64,000 bases of DNA from assembly GCA_033296885.1 (NCBI GenBank), contig MU863895.1, positions 289,402-353,401 on the forward strand, in the 5' to 3' direction. This stretch comes from Triangularia verruculosa. Lineage: Eukaryota > Ascomycota > Sordariomycetes > Sordariales > Podosporaceae. Both the position numbers and the translations under genes were made by a program. Under the pieces are notes generated by a model that saw only the letters and a list, made by a program, of their open reading frames with translations, ran no database searches and had not been told where the DNA came from. The stretch's first letter is position 1. Each line of letters starts with the position of its first letter. This document shows, one piece after another, positions 1 through 11,634 of this stretch.

Positions 1-3000
1 GTTTCCTGAAATCCGCTGAAACCTTGATGAACAAGGTCAAAGACCAGGGAAAGAAACGTTTGCTTGGCATTCGCGGGGATGGACGGCTAGGGGCTGATAA
101 TCTGGCCCCACACAGTCATTGATCTTTCTCTTTCTTCTTTCAAGGCAAGGGAACCACAAACACCACGGCACAATGATCTCAATTTTTTTTTCTATTCGTA
201 TTCACCGCCTGTTTCTGTCATCATGGCTGACGACGACTTGCAAAGTCTGAGCGGCCAGACAAAAGAGGGAAGCACCATTGTCAAACAATGACCAACTGGT
301 GGTTGGTGGTCCCTGAACCAATCACGAAGCCTCCCGGCACGGACACACCCATCCCGTCTCAACACCACCACACCGGCCAAGGGGGGAAAGTCCCGCTCGG
401 GAGAGGCGCTTTTGCTTTTTTCTTCACCTGGAGCAAGACATCAACAAATGCACATCCCAACCACCTGTTTTCTCAAGAACAAAGCATGTGGCTTTGGGCT
501 GTCTGCTTCGTAGCAAGGCTCACCATTCACGTCACCAACCTCCAGCCTGACCTACGATATAGGTGAAAGATAGTCGAGATAGTGGCGTTTCAAAGTGCCG
601 GACGGAGACAGGACGGGAGCAGCGAGGCGGGGATGATAGCAGCTTGCTGTACAGTGATACACATCGCAAAGAGGAGGCATTGGTCCCGTCACACGGCTTT
701 CCGCCTACACGCCGCATCTCGTCCTTCCCGAAAACATCCCACCCTGCTCGATGCTCGCCGCCGCCGACACACCACCCCGCCCACAACACAGTAACTGTGC
801 TGTGGCGTGGCTTGCCTTAGAAAGGGATTGCCGCAGCAAATCACCTCTTCTCTCTCTCTTCAAAAGAAGAAGAGCGGTGACAAGACGAATCCCGAAACTC
901 GAGAAGAGAGGGAAAAAAGCTTGCATGCCAAGCAGCGCAGCCTCTTTCTTGTTTCTGTCTTAGTCGTTGCTTGTTCTTGTTCCAAACGTCCCGCATGGCA
1001 AATCTTATCATTGGGTAGGTACCTAGGTAGGTAGGTAAGTATGTACCTAAGGCTCTTTAGGTAAGCAATTTTTGTGAGAAAAAGCTCCGAGACACAAGAG
1101 CCTTCAAGGTGTCTCAAACGAAAAGAGAAGAAGAGGACGTTTATGAATTAAAAGGCCCGTCATCAGATGGCGTAATGGTTTTTGAGAGGCTGCGGTGCGC
1201 ATGGACACTGAAAACGTTTGGATCAAGTTTAGGTATATGCCAACTCACTCACATGCAGCAAGTCAAAAAGGTTTGAGTTCGGACGAGCCGGGTGGCTGTT
1301 GTTCTTACCAGCCTCCTGTGACGAAGTGACAGTGACAGGAGGTATTGAGCATATAGGACCTGGGGCGTGTACCAGAGAAGCCGATGACGGTTTAACTAAT
1401 TATGTACGGAGTACTAGCATCGATATATGCAAATGCTGAAAAAGCTTTTGATAGCCACAAAAAGCTCTTCACAAGCCAACCTCATCAACCTTCCAAATCT
1501 CTGCCACACAGACTCTACGATCTTCAGGGTCCAACGCAACATCCGAACTCCTTGCTTCCAAAGTTTCAATACTGACGTACGCATTGAACTGATCCTGTTT
1601 CTTATCAGCCGAAAGCGCCTACATAGAAGCATATGTCTGTCTCTGCGAGGTAAAGTTTCAGATCCCGCTGTGTTACGGTAGGCTTCCCTACTTCTCCCCC
1701 ACTCTTTTATGTACGTTTTGCGAGAAGCCGGTTTCCATTCATACAGTCCACAGTCCAGAGGCTGTGTTGTGTTTTGTGTGTAGAGAAAGAGCATTGTGCG
1801 TGCCTCCGCCGCACAGTTTGAATCCTGTTCAGGATGGAGGGGAGATCTTTGTGCCGCACGCCTGCTGCACACCACCCCCTTATTTTATGAGATTAGTCGG
1901 GAATATTTCAACGGAGATATTGGGTAGCTGAGGCAGGACTATTTAAGATGTGGCATTTTGCCCGGTTTCGTTTCTGGTAGTCATCGGCTTTGAAGGTTTG
2001 GCTTGGCTTTACATAGTCTTGACATCTCAAGGCTCGATCTTGGTCTTCTAGAAGTTGCGTGCTTTCTACGGACCCCACCGCTAACACATCAACGGATCAT
2101 GTTTACCAATCAAAACACAACGGACCGGAAGGAATTAGCGGAAGGCGAGGAAGAAGAGCGAGCTTTCAAAGCTTGGTGCCTCTCTTGGCGGGTAGGGCTG
2201 TTGGCGGTTGTTGTTAGTACTAGCATGGAAAGAAAAAGAAGAATTGTGCGAGGCTCTTGGTTTGTTATGTCTCTCTTCTTTCATCAAAAAACGTTTCCCT
2301 TTCCCTGCAGCACATGTTTCTGCTGCCCATGAGCGGTACTGCGCAGAAAAAGAAGAAGAAAAAGGGGGGAAACAGGTTGTTGTTGTTGTCGATTGACCGA
2401 ACGCGACAGGCACCACGCCAGCATGGCCGACCCGAGGGGAGACTTCCTTGCTGCATTCAGTATAAGATATGTTTTATACATGCAGTGCAAGTTTTGGTGG
2501 TTGCACATGCAACTAAAGAGGCTTCATTCATTCATTCCCCATCAAGGTCGTGTGGACTGTGGAGAACCGTTTGACTAGAAACACACTGTGGAAAGTTGGC
2601 AAAGTGGAAACCAAATCCTTGGCTTGCTTTCCTTCTTCTTGGAAACGCGAGAAAGGCGCGATCGCGGGTTGGTGTGGGAGAGAACGAAAAGAGTTATAGT
2701 ATGTGCATGCGATACGACTCTACGAGGATGAGCTTGGAAGATTGCTGATACGAAAGGGATATAATATCGAATAATAACCTTAATAAAACAAGAGATCGCA
2801 ACGGCTGGTGCCCTTGTCCAAGTTGGGCAGGTTGGTTCCGTTGCTAACTTGCTGGGTAATTTTGCCCAGACGAACAATGGACCGCTGACACATTCACACT
2901 TGCTCTGCTACTGGCGGAAAAGAGGGAGTTTATGTCCCGAAATAAAAAAGCGAAAGCGAACGAAACAGTTTGACGGGAGCGGAAACTGAGAAATTGAACG

Positions 3001-4551
3001 GGGTGCTGGTCCACTGGAGCGATAAGGAAGAAATTCCGGCTCCATTCCAGTTGATTTTGAGACGAGTGACGGCAATAAAAAAGAGATAGAGAGACAAGAG
3101 ACAAGAGATGAAAACGAAATAGAGTCTCAGGTCAAGGAGACGTGGATGGATTTATGCAAGAAAGCCGTGTAGAGTCACCTCGGTGGCTCGTCGCAAGGAG
3201 ATGCGCGCCCCTGGAACCCTTGCACAGCGACATTTTGGCCTGCAGCATGGGCCCTGCTAGCGCGCCTTGGGTCAATGCTCGTTCCTCCCTCGCTGGCCAA
3301 TGGGCGGAGATGGGGGATCAACACATGGTCTGAGGGGACAGGAGAGGAGCTTTGGGTCCGAGGTTGGTAGAGTGCCTCATCAAGAGAAGGGCAGGGTAGT
3401 TGAGTAGAGAGAAAGAGACGGCGACGAGGCTCTCATCATGTGAAGAGTTTGGAATGGTTAAAGAATGGTGTAATTAGACCGGATATTGAAATCGAGATGG
3501 GCTAGCCAGGCACCATCTCTACCTAGATTGTACTGTATGAATAGCCGGTGGAGTGTCTTGGATTTTGGCCGTAGCCCGATGCACGGAAAGAGGCCGACTC
3601 GTTCCTGGGGGTTCTGGCGTGCACCGCCGTCCTAGGCCGTTGCCCTGTCTTGACTAGTCGCTGCACGTCTGGCCTCCTCCAGACAGCCCACGACAGGAGA
3701 CACCAAGAGGAAAACTTCCCTCTACTCTTCCTCACACAGCACCGAAATCCCATTCCCAATCCCCCAATCCCCAATTCCCCTCCATCCCATCATTCTTTCT
3801 TTCCCACCTTGCCCTCCCCTAGCCCGACGACACGCTCCGGCCCCCCGATTACGAAATTTCCTTTTTTCGACACCACAACCTTCGCCCTTCTGTGCCTCGC
3901 TGTGTTTCGGGAAAGCGCCCCCTTCCACTCTTCGATTCGCACCCGCCCTCCACGAGCTCCCCATCTCGGCCTCTTTTTTTTTTTTTTGTCGTTAACGTAC
4001 CAACTCTCGAAATCTCCGTCTTCGCCCGTGTCGTCTCATACTATCTTGTCTGTTTGTTTGCCTGTCTGTTCTGCCCGGGTTTTTGCGCCTCTCTTCTTTC
4101 GTTCTCGGTTCGCCAACTTGTCCTCACGCGGAAACGACCACAAAAAAAAACACATTGACCACGCCGTCTGCTCGGACCAGCTCGCTCCCAAGCTCCCAAT
4201 CTACCCATCCGATAATTCTGGCCCTCCCGATGTTCCGTCTCCAGTAACGGCCGAATTTGCAGTTGTCAGTCGTGACGCGGCACTGCCTCTACCCCATACT
4301 CTTTTCCCTCAGCCTGCGACTCCCGACGAGTCGTGACCGGGCTTGAGACCTCCAGATCAGGCAAGAAAGTTCACGGTAACAGTGGGCTTCTTCTTCTTCG
4401 GAGACGGACAACGTCATCTCCTCCCTCTTTGGCCGCAGCGCGACCTTCAGTTCTATAGTGTCACCATCGTTAAAAAAAGGTCTTCGTACCACATACACGG
4501 GTGTCCTTGATTATTCGAAAAGGCTCCGTCGTTGTCGACACAAAGTGGCAG
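1..4551. other. Gene-poor region, 4.5 kb
   Basis: I find no ORF with a recognisable domain on either strand; the small ORFs overlap one another in several frames and have no consistent splice structure. The stretch from about 3700 to 4300 is strongly pyrimidine-rich (CT-rich runs, a T tract near 3970) and lies just upstream of the Bni4-like gene, so it is most simply its promoter and leader. A TAGGTA-type repeat cluster lies near 1020. Confidence 0.5.
1014..1049. repeat. TAGGTA/TACCTA short repeat cluster
   Basis: Several copies of TAGGTA and its complement TACCTA occur head to tail and as a palindrome (GGTACCTAGGTAGG core). Such CCTAGGTA elements are scattered in sordariomycete intergenic DNA. 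No function can be assigned from the sequence. Confidence 0.6.
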
Positions 4552-4730
4552 GTGAGTTCGAAAGCTGGGACTTGTCCTCCCCCCATTGATCAGCACAACT
4601 GCAAAAGACGTGGGGGTTACCTTGCCTTTTCAACAAACATATCTTGCTCTCTTTTGCCTGGCACACACTTTGCAAATGATCTTATATATCGAGTCTCTTG
4701 ATGAATTTCTCGCTGACCGAATCCATGCAG
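4552..4730 (+). other. Probable intron in the 5' leader of the Bni4-like gene
   Basis: A strong donor (GGTGAGTTCG) at 4552 is matched by CTGAC about 4713 and acceptor ATGCAG ending at 4730, giving a 179-nt intron. It ends 141 nt before the ATG at 4872. There is no coding potential on either side, so it would be an untranslated-region intron. Confidence 0.55.
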
Positions 4731-4871
4731 AAACCCTGTCTTAATACTTTCGTTCAACCTCGCAATCTCCTTGTCAAAGTTTGAGCACCGTCGGGCAGCT
4801 CACGTCTCCGAGACTTTGAACAAGAACATCCTTCTAGTTCCGCTTTGGATCTGAACAGATCTTCAGATATC

Positions 4872-7555
4872 ATGGCTGCCCTTGTACAAGGATATCCTCA
4901 GCAATCTGGAACAGTCACAATGCTGCAAACTAGACCGGCCTCGGCCTCGGGCATGCTGCCAGTTCAGTCGAATGCGCAATATGCTCACGGTGGAACCCAT
5001 AGAAATAGCATCCACGGCTTGCCCGCGGGAGTGGCTTCTCCTGTGGTGTACCGTGACGGTTCGGGTTCTGTCCAACCTTATGCCTACACAGGCTCACCCA
5101 GCCTTAATCCGACAACACAGTGGCAGCAGGTGAGGTCACACCGGACATCATCTTCGCCAGCAGTGCCGACCATCCAGACGCTTGAACATCTACAGCCTGG
5201 TGTGGCTCGCTCTCGGTACGCGGCCAGCAACTCCATGACCAACTTGCCTAGTACGGCATCCATCAGTCTGACAGGTGCTGGGTCTCGGGATGATTCAGCC
5301 CTGTCGTCATCAGGAACCCGCAAAGCCGCTGCGGTGAATGGGACATCACTGTCACCACCGCTTGCACAGGCGGCGCCGGCCCGGGTATCACCAGAAAGAT
5401 ACAGGCGAACGGCGCAGCGGTCTTCTGACTCGGCAGGCTCGGGCCTAGGGAAACAGCCCCAGGAAACGGCAGCTGCCGGACGCCCAGGCCACACCCGAAG
5501 TGCGTCGGATCAAAAGCCTGCGATGCTGCGGACGGCTCAACTGCACCAGATGAACAGGCCAAACAGCTATATCGGCTCGGTATCTGGGTCGGCGATCGAT
5601 GACATGGGGTTTGCCCGCGGCCAAGGACAGGACGAACCCAGAAGAACTCGCAGACGCAGCTTGCCTGCATTGGATTCTGCCGGTTTTGCCATGCCCTTGA
5701 CCCCGCCCGAGCTTAAGCAGCCGGAACTATCGAGCCGTCCAGATCGACCAGCATCGGCCAAACTGGCTGACAAGAAGACCAACAAGGCTGCCAAAGCTGG
5801 AAACAACAAGGCCGGTGACAGGAACAACAGCAGCGCTACCACCGATGCCCGTCTTGGCAGCTCGGACAGCCGGTCCTCTGGCCGCAGCGCTGCCAGCAAC
5901 AATTCCAGAGCTTCCTCTTCTGTAAGTGATTTTTGACGTGCATATCTCGTGGATGGGGATTGTCCAATCACATGTTATGTCGGCATGTTGAGGGTTGGAT
6001 CAGCCAGCGCTAATCATCTCCTACCACTTTAGTCGGCCAACCGCAGCGCGAATGCCTCTAACCCCACCGGAAACCCCGCCCCGTCTTCTTCTTCGCCCTC
6101 GCAGCAGACGGGCAACAGCCAAGATTATCCCCGGCTGGTCAACATTCCCCCACGAAGTTCATCGTCCGATGCTGCAACTCCGAAGCGAGCCGTCAATTCG
6201 TCTCCCCTTTCCAAGGCAATGGGCGCGGAGACTGAAAATGGCGTATCGGCCGATGCCGCCGACAGCGCGATTCAGGAGGCCGTGAAGCCGACCACGCCTC
6301 GCGTCGAGAGTCCGGCCGCCAGGCAGCTGGCCGCCATCAACGAGAAGGGAGGAAAACCAAAGAATAAGACGTCGAGGCTCAGGAGAGCCTTTTCCTTTGG
6401 CAGCGCGGCAGAGTTCCGCAAAGCGGTGCATGCTAACAGCGAAGCCGCCGAGAATGGGCACGGCAAACTCCAGAAGGAGCGCAGCCAGGACCAGGACGAT
6501 GCGTACGAGACGGAACAGGCCCGCATCGCCCAGCGACAGGAGGAAGCTGGTATCGGTAGCAACATCTATGCCGGCGGAAGACTCTTCTCTGGGTCGACCG
6601 ACAACCTATCAATCTCATCAACGGCATCCTCGGCTTCGATTATGATTCGGAAGATGGGCCGTGGAATGAAGAAGGGCGGCCGTTCTCTCGTTGGCCTTTT
6701 CCGGCCAAAGTCCATCATTGGTGTGCCTGCCGCCGATGCCAGGCTGCCAGAGGCCATGGAAGCTACTGTCTCCATGATCAATGTCGAGGCCGAGCGTGAG
6801 CGTGTCAACGTAAATGCCGACCCCCGAACACAAGCCGGTGGCGGTACCGGCTTCCCCCGTCTCGAGCGAAACTCGATTGACGCCGCCAATGTACCCACTC
6901 TCGAAGCGGACCCACGATCGAGCACCGGCACAGATGGCTCGGCAGCACGAAAGAGTATTGTCGGCGGTGAGAGGGAGCGTGCCGAGGTCTTGGCTGCTGT
7001 CCGGAAGGGCATCTTGAAGAGTATGTTTGTTACTATCTTGCCAGATGTTCATATTACTAATGCCGCTGCTACAGAAGAACGCAATGGCTCTGGCAGCCCA
7101 TCTCCCCGAGGCACAGAGTTGCCTCAAATTCCTAATGTCACCGACTCTCCTAGCTCGAGTGCGCCCAGCACCCCCAATGATGAGCAGCAAGGTCACAGAC
7201 GGACTGCGCCTGTCACCATTGGCAGCGAGGATTACTTTGTTTCGGCCCTCCGTCTCCGCCAGGATACCAAGAGCGCGCCCGGAACCCCCCAGGGCAGCTT
7301 GAAGCGCAACGCCACCTTCAGCCCCCGCATTATCACGTTTGAGACATGGCCAAGCCAGGAGTACGATCGCCGTGGTGACATTGCTACCTGCAATCGCTTG
7401 ACGCCAATGCTCGCTCAGCAGATCAAGGAGGAGCTGAACACGTTCAAAATGGTGAGTTGTCTTGGTGGCTAGTTAGAGACGATACAAGATGACTGACAAA
7501 TCGATAGGAGATGGAGGTTCATGAAAACTCCAAGATTTACACGCACTTCTTCTGA
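4872..7555 (+). CDS. Bni4/Afr1-type scaffold protein with PP1-docking C-terminus
   Basis: Exons 4872-5921, 6033-7020, 7075-7451 and 7508-7555 give 820 residues. The ATG at 4872 starts MAALVQGYPQ; the frame is open further upstream but has no earlier ATG. Most of the protein is disordered and rich in Ser, Pro and Thr, with basic patches (RRTRRRSLPAL; GRGMKKGGRSLVGLF). The C-terminal ~75 residues are the conserved part: RIITF fits the RVxF rule for protein phosphatase 1 docking, then EYDRRGDIATCNRLTP, LAQQIKEELNTFKM and, from the last 48-nt exon, EMEVHENSKIYTHFF. This block is characteristic of yeast Bni4 and its relatives (Afr1, YER158C). Yeast Bni4 brings Glc7/PP1 and chitin synthase III to the septin ring, so a septum, polarity or wall role is inferred. 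The 7021-7074 intron is 54 nt with no stop and a TACTAAT branch box; if kept it would add 18 residues. Confidence 0.85.
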
Positions 7556-9548
7556 TGATTCAAGACGAATGGCCCGCACCCGCTTCAAACACAACAGCAT
7601 CTCTCGACTCGATTCTCTTTTCCCTACAGTGAGGGCAGCGAAGACAACCTCCCGTTGTGTATTTGGCCAAAGGATTGGCACAATTCCTAGGCGTTCTTTT
7701 CTTTCTCTCATGGGACAAAGCATAGTAAGGTGTCATGGCGTTGATTTACTCTTTTTTTCTCTCACATTTTGATCTCGACAAAGTTTTGTTGTTTTATCTT
7801 TTTTCTTTTCCGTCTAGAAATCTGGCACACAGCAGCACAGTGAAATTTAATTACAGGGAGGATACGGTGAAAACGGGTTCGGATTCACCTTTACTCTTTT
7901 TCATTTTCTTACAAGGTCATTGCGGCTGGTTTACTGATGAGTGGAGAGATGTGTGTGTGTGTGTGCGTAGTTGGTTGAGTTGAGTACCTATTGTTTGTCA
8001 GCGAAAGCGAAGCGAAATGTATCTTTACCAAACAGAAATGCGTTAGAGGGGTGTTTAGGGGAGAAGTGATGATGAGTGATGTGGAAAAACAGCGTGGAGT
8101 TTTTTTTTTTAATAGATGTGAATGGTGTTTTTTTTTTGGAAGTTGTGGTTTATGGGGCGGAGTGAGGAAGGTGGTTTCTGGTGTGATTAAGAAGAGGGAT
8201 GAAAGAGATGACGATGAAGGACGGCAACAAGATCAAAGAAAGACACAAAAGGGGGAAGAAAAGGCAACAAGAAGAAGAAGAAAGAAGAAGTAATGGTGAT
8301 GGTGATGGATGGTGACAGAGGTGGTGGTGGTGGTGGTGATTTTTTTGTCAATTCGGGCATTCGAAAGAGAGAAGTTAAAAATACATATATCATCTTTTTT
8401 GCTTTTTTCCTTTGGGACATGAGGTTGAGGATTTCGAGTGAGGAAGGGGGGGAAGGGAGTTAATTCTACTAGGTGTTGTGATGATGATGTGGTGGAGAGT
8501 AGTGGGGGAGATAGAGGGTGAAGAAGGGGGAGGGGGGTGGGAGGATGTAAAGTAGATATTATGTTGAGTTGTGGGATGGATGAATATACGGATATAACAT
8601 TTGCTTTTTTACATGTTGTGATGATGAACCATGGTGTTGGAAGGTCAGATGTTAGGTTTTGGGAATATGGAGAGGGGATCTATATGCGGCACCGTTATAA
8701 GCCAAGATCGGACTAGTTTGCAGTTTTTACGAATAGAAAAGATGGTATTGGACCGGTTGGTTGGGATGGCTTTGCGCTTGTGCCTTGTTGGTTTTGGGCT
8801 TGCTTTTGTTTTAACGGTTGCACCTTGCAGTAGTGTAGCGTGGCTGAAGAGGACGTGGGATGGGATGGGGTGAGGGGAATGTGAGATTGAGATGGGAATT
8901 TTGTTCTTTTGGGTTCTTGACTTTCCTACATGCCTACCGCTACGATTATGTTTACTGAAAGATGGGATGTTTATGTGAGAGGGGTTGGAAAGCGGGGGAA
9001 AGAAGGGAATTGAGGCTATCGCGGGAATTACACCACTTTGGGGATATCCGGTGTCTTTTGTGTAGGAGTGTAGGATAAGTGTAGGCAACCACCAACTTTG
9101 GTGGCCAGATGACTCCATAGATCACCAGTGAGTATACTGCGTGAATAGTCGATCGGTGTCCTCCCATTCCCCGCGTTTCCGTGGTGGGTGGGTTCAGTGG
9201 TGTGTGTGTGTTTGGAATACGAACTTTTTTTGGCTGATGATCTGCTGCGAGGCTGCGAGGTGTCTGCAGAGTTGGGAGTTTTTGTGGGGGGTGTTGTTCA
9301 GGGGTTGAAGGGACAGTGTGGAAGGCACTGTGTTCGAACCCCGAGTTGTGCATTAGCCAATTAGATTGCGGGCGCAAAGCAGGGGCGGGGGAGGAGGAGC
9401 AGCCTTGCAGGAGGGCTGAGGTTTTGGAGTGAACTTTTTTTTGGAGGGGTGGGATTAATGGTTTCGGAGGTATAACAACGACGATTTGCGATTACGACTA
9501 CCGATACGAGGGAGAGGGAAATAAAGGAAAAGAGGAAAGAGGAAAACA
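7556..9548. other. Intergenic spacer with simple repeats
   Basis: No supported gene. It holds the 3' flank of the Bni4-like gene, a (GT)n run at 7951-7965, T and A homopolymers near 8100-8140 and GGT/GAT trinucleotide tracts near 8300-8330. The base composition is purine/T-skewed on the + strand. The end of the region is the promoter of DUS1. Confidence 0.5.
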
Positions 9549-9656
9549 GTGGCTTTGAGGTATTTGGCCAGACTCCTCCGCGCTGGTGGCAGCGGGACCG
9601 GGCGGGCGGTTTCTGGGATTTCGAGGGCTGGGAATAGCAGATTGGGGTACTCGACT
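9549..9656 (+). other. In-frame AUG-less N-terminal extension of DUS1, presequence-like
   Basis: These 36 codons read straight into the DUS1 ATG at 9657. They begin at a GTG in a strong start context (A at -3, G at +4). The nearest in-frame stop upstream is TAA at 9522, and no in-frame ATG lies between. The peptide begins ALRYLARLLRAGG and ends SRLGYST; it has six Arg and no acidic residue, which is typical of a mitochondrial presequence. Translation from a near-cognate codon is inferred. Confidence 0.45.
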
Positions 9657-11341
9657 ATGGCGGCGGTGACGACAACGACAGACGAGATGGGCGGGGGACT
9701 GAAGAGGAAGTTACATGGGCGGGAGTTTTACGAGAGTATTGGGTCGCCAAAGTATATTCTTGCGCCGATGGTTGACCAATCTGAATTCGTTCGTTACCTC
9801 CTCTCCCTACCTCTCCCTCTGCTCGTCCACAACTAACATGATGATGATGTCCACAGGCCTGGCGCATGCTTTCCCGCTCGTTCATGCCCCCCGAACTCCA
9901 ACCAAAACTCCTCGCCTACACACCCATGTTCCACGCCCGCCTCTTCTCCCAAGACGCCGCGAAGCCACCATACAACAAGTACCGCGACTCGCACTTCCAG
10001 TGTGTCCTGCCGAAAGACCCGAATACCCTCTGGCTCGACGGGAATCCTCTTGTCGGCGACCGGCCGTTATTCGTACAGTTCTGCGCGAACGATCCACAGC
10101 ACTTGTTGGCTGCTGCGTTAAAGGTGGCGCCGTACTGCGATGCGGTGGATTTGAACCTTGGGTGCCCGCAAGGGATCGCTAAGAAGGGGCATTATGGGAG
10201 TTTCTTGCAGGAGGATCAGGAGTTGATTTACAGGTTGATCAATACCCTTCATCTGAATCTACCGATTCCAGTCACGGCCAAGATTCGGATTTTGGAGACG
10301 AAAGAGAAGACGCTGGCGTATGCGCAGAATGTGCTGAAGGCGGGGGCGAGTATTTTGACTGTTCATGGCAGGAGGAGGGAGCAGAAGAGCCATTTGACGG
10401 GGATCGCGGACTGGGAGTATATTCGCTATTTGAGGGACAATCTTCCCCCAGAAACTGTCATCTTCGCCAACGGCAATATCCTTGAGCATGGAGATATTGA
10501 GGCTTGTCTAGCTGCTACAGGCGCGGATGGAGTCATGTCTGCTGAAGGGAACCTCTCTAACCCAGCTATCTTTGCCCCGGAGCCACAGCCAGGTGAATTC
10601 GAGGATGAGTTCTGGCGGGGAAGAGATGGGAAGGGAGGGTGGAGAGTCGATGCGGTATTCCGCCGTTATCTAGATATTTTACACAAATACGTCAAGGGCG
10701 GGGAGCCACCAGAACGTCGACCACTATTCGTCCCCAACAAAGGGATGGATACTTCATGGTTGCAAGAGGAGATCATCATCCCGGCAAAGAAGGGTTCAAA
10801 ATCGGAGGCAGTAGGGAACCCCAACTACGGCGCGCTTCAGGCGCATATGTTCCACCTTTTACGGCACTTCGTCACCAAACACCACGACGTAAGAGATGCG
10901 CTGGCGAGGGCGAGGTTAGGGGAGCTGGAACAATTTGAGGGGATATATAAGATGGTCGAGAAGAAGGTTGCGGAGGGACTGATTGAGTATGAGGAGACAA
11001 ATGGAAAGTCGATGGAGGACCCGGCGGAAGAGGAGAGGTTAAAGAAGCTGGTGGAGGAGATGGGACCGACGGAGACGAGCGCGGCGGCGATATTGAGGTG
11101 TAAGAGGCCTTGGTGGTGTGTGCAGCCTATCATCAGGCCACTGCCCAAGGAGGCGATGGCGAAGGGGGCGATTCAACCGGGGAAGAAGGATAAGAAGAGG
11201 ATGGCGGAGGATGAGGCGAATGGGGGTGAGAAGAGGGTCAAAGGAGAGGAGACGAATGTCGAGGCTAAGGTTGTGGAGGTTGTCAGGGAGGAGTTGGAGA
11301 AGCAGACGAGTTTCCAGACGAGTGAGCTAGTCAGTGGGTGA
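9657..11341 (+). CDS. DUS1: tRNA-dihydrouridine(16/17) synthase Dus1
   Basis: Exons 9657-9788 and 9857-11341 encode 538 residues from the first ATG. This is an FMN enzyme that reduces uridine to dihydrouridine in the D-loop of tRNA (positions 16/17 for the yeast Dus1 family). The TIM-barrel motifs are clear: ILAPMVDQSE near residue 35, split by the intron just after SEF; FVQFCANDP; AVDLNLGCPQG with the catalytic Cys at about 147; TAKIRI; TVHGRRREQKS; and ANGNI followed by GADGVMSAEGNL. A long charged, Lys/Glu-rich tail (about 430-538) is typical of eukaryotic Dus1. The intron has a weak GTTCGT donor but a CTAAC branch and CCACAG acceptor, and it joins in phase. An in-frame presequence-like stretch without AUG lies upstream. 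The gene converges on the HET gene, with 293 nt between their ends. Confidence 0.93.
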
Positions 11342-11634
11342 GAGTTTGTAAGAGGGTGAAACAAATGATGACTACTGTGTTAATGTCAGGTATGTGCGTG
11401 CTACTTGCTAACTACATGCGTGGTGAGCTATATGTACTGAGTTGAGTACATGGTAGGCACGTCGTGAACAAGAAATAGAGTGGCGACCAGGCCTTGGACA
11501 CAGGGCGGATAGGTTGTTTGATATGCCTATTAATCATTTTAGAGTATTTAAACCAGGTATCTGTCTCTGTTTCTTGTCTATGATGTGGCGGGTTGAATAC
11601 TTTCTCCTCTGTCTTGAGTGACACCCATGCTGTC

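Noticed and set aside
1414..1875. Basic 153-codon - strand ORF
   Set aside because: Begins at a non-ATG codon and has no domain or splice support.
3650..4336. 228-codon ORF
   Set aside because: Composition is that of a C/T-rich promoter and leader; Ser/Pro-rich translation without any motif.
9325..9345. GTTCGAACCCC, resembling a tRNA B box
   Set aside because: No stem pairs around it and no D-arm or anticodon arm upstream.
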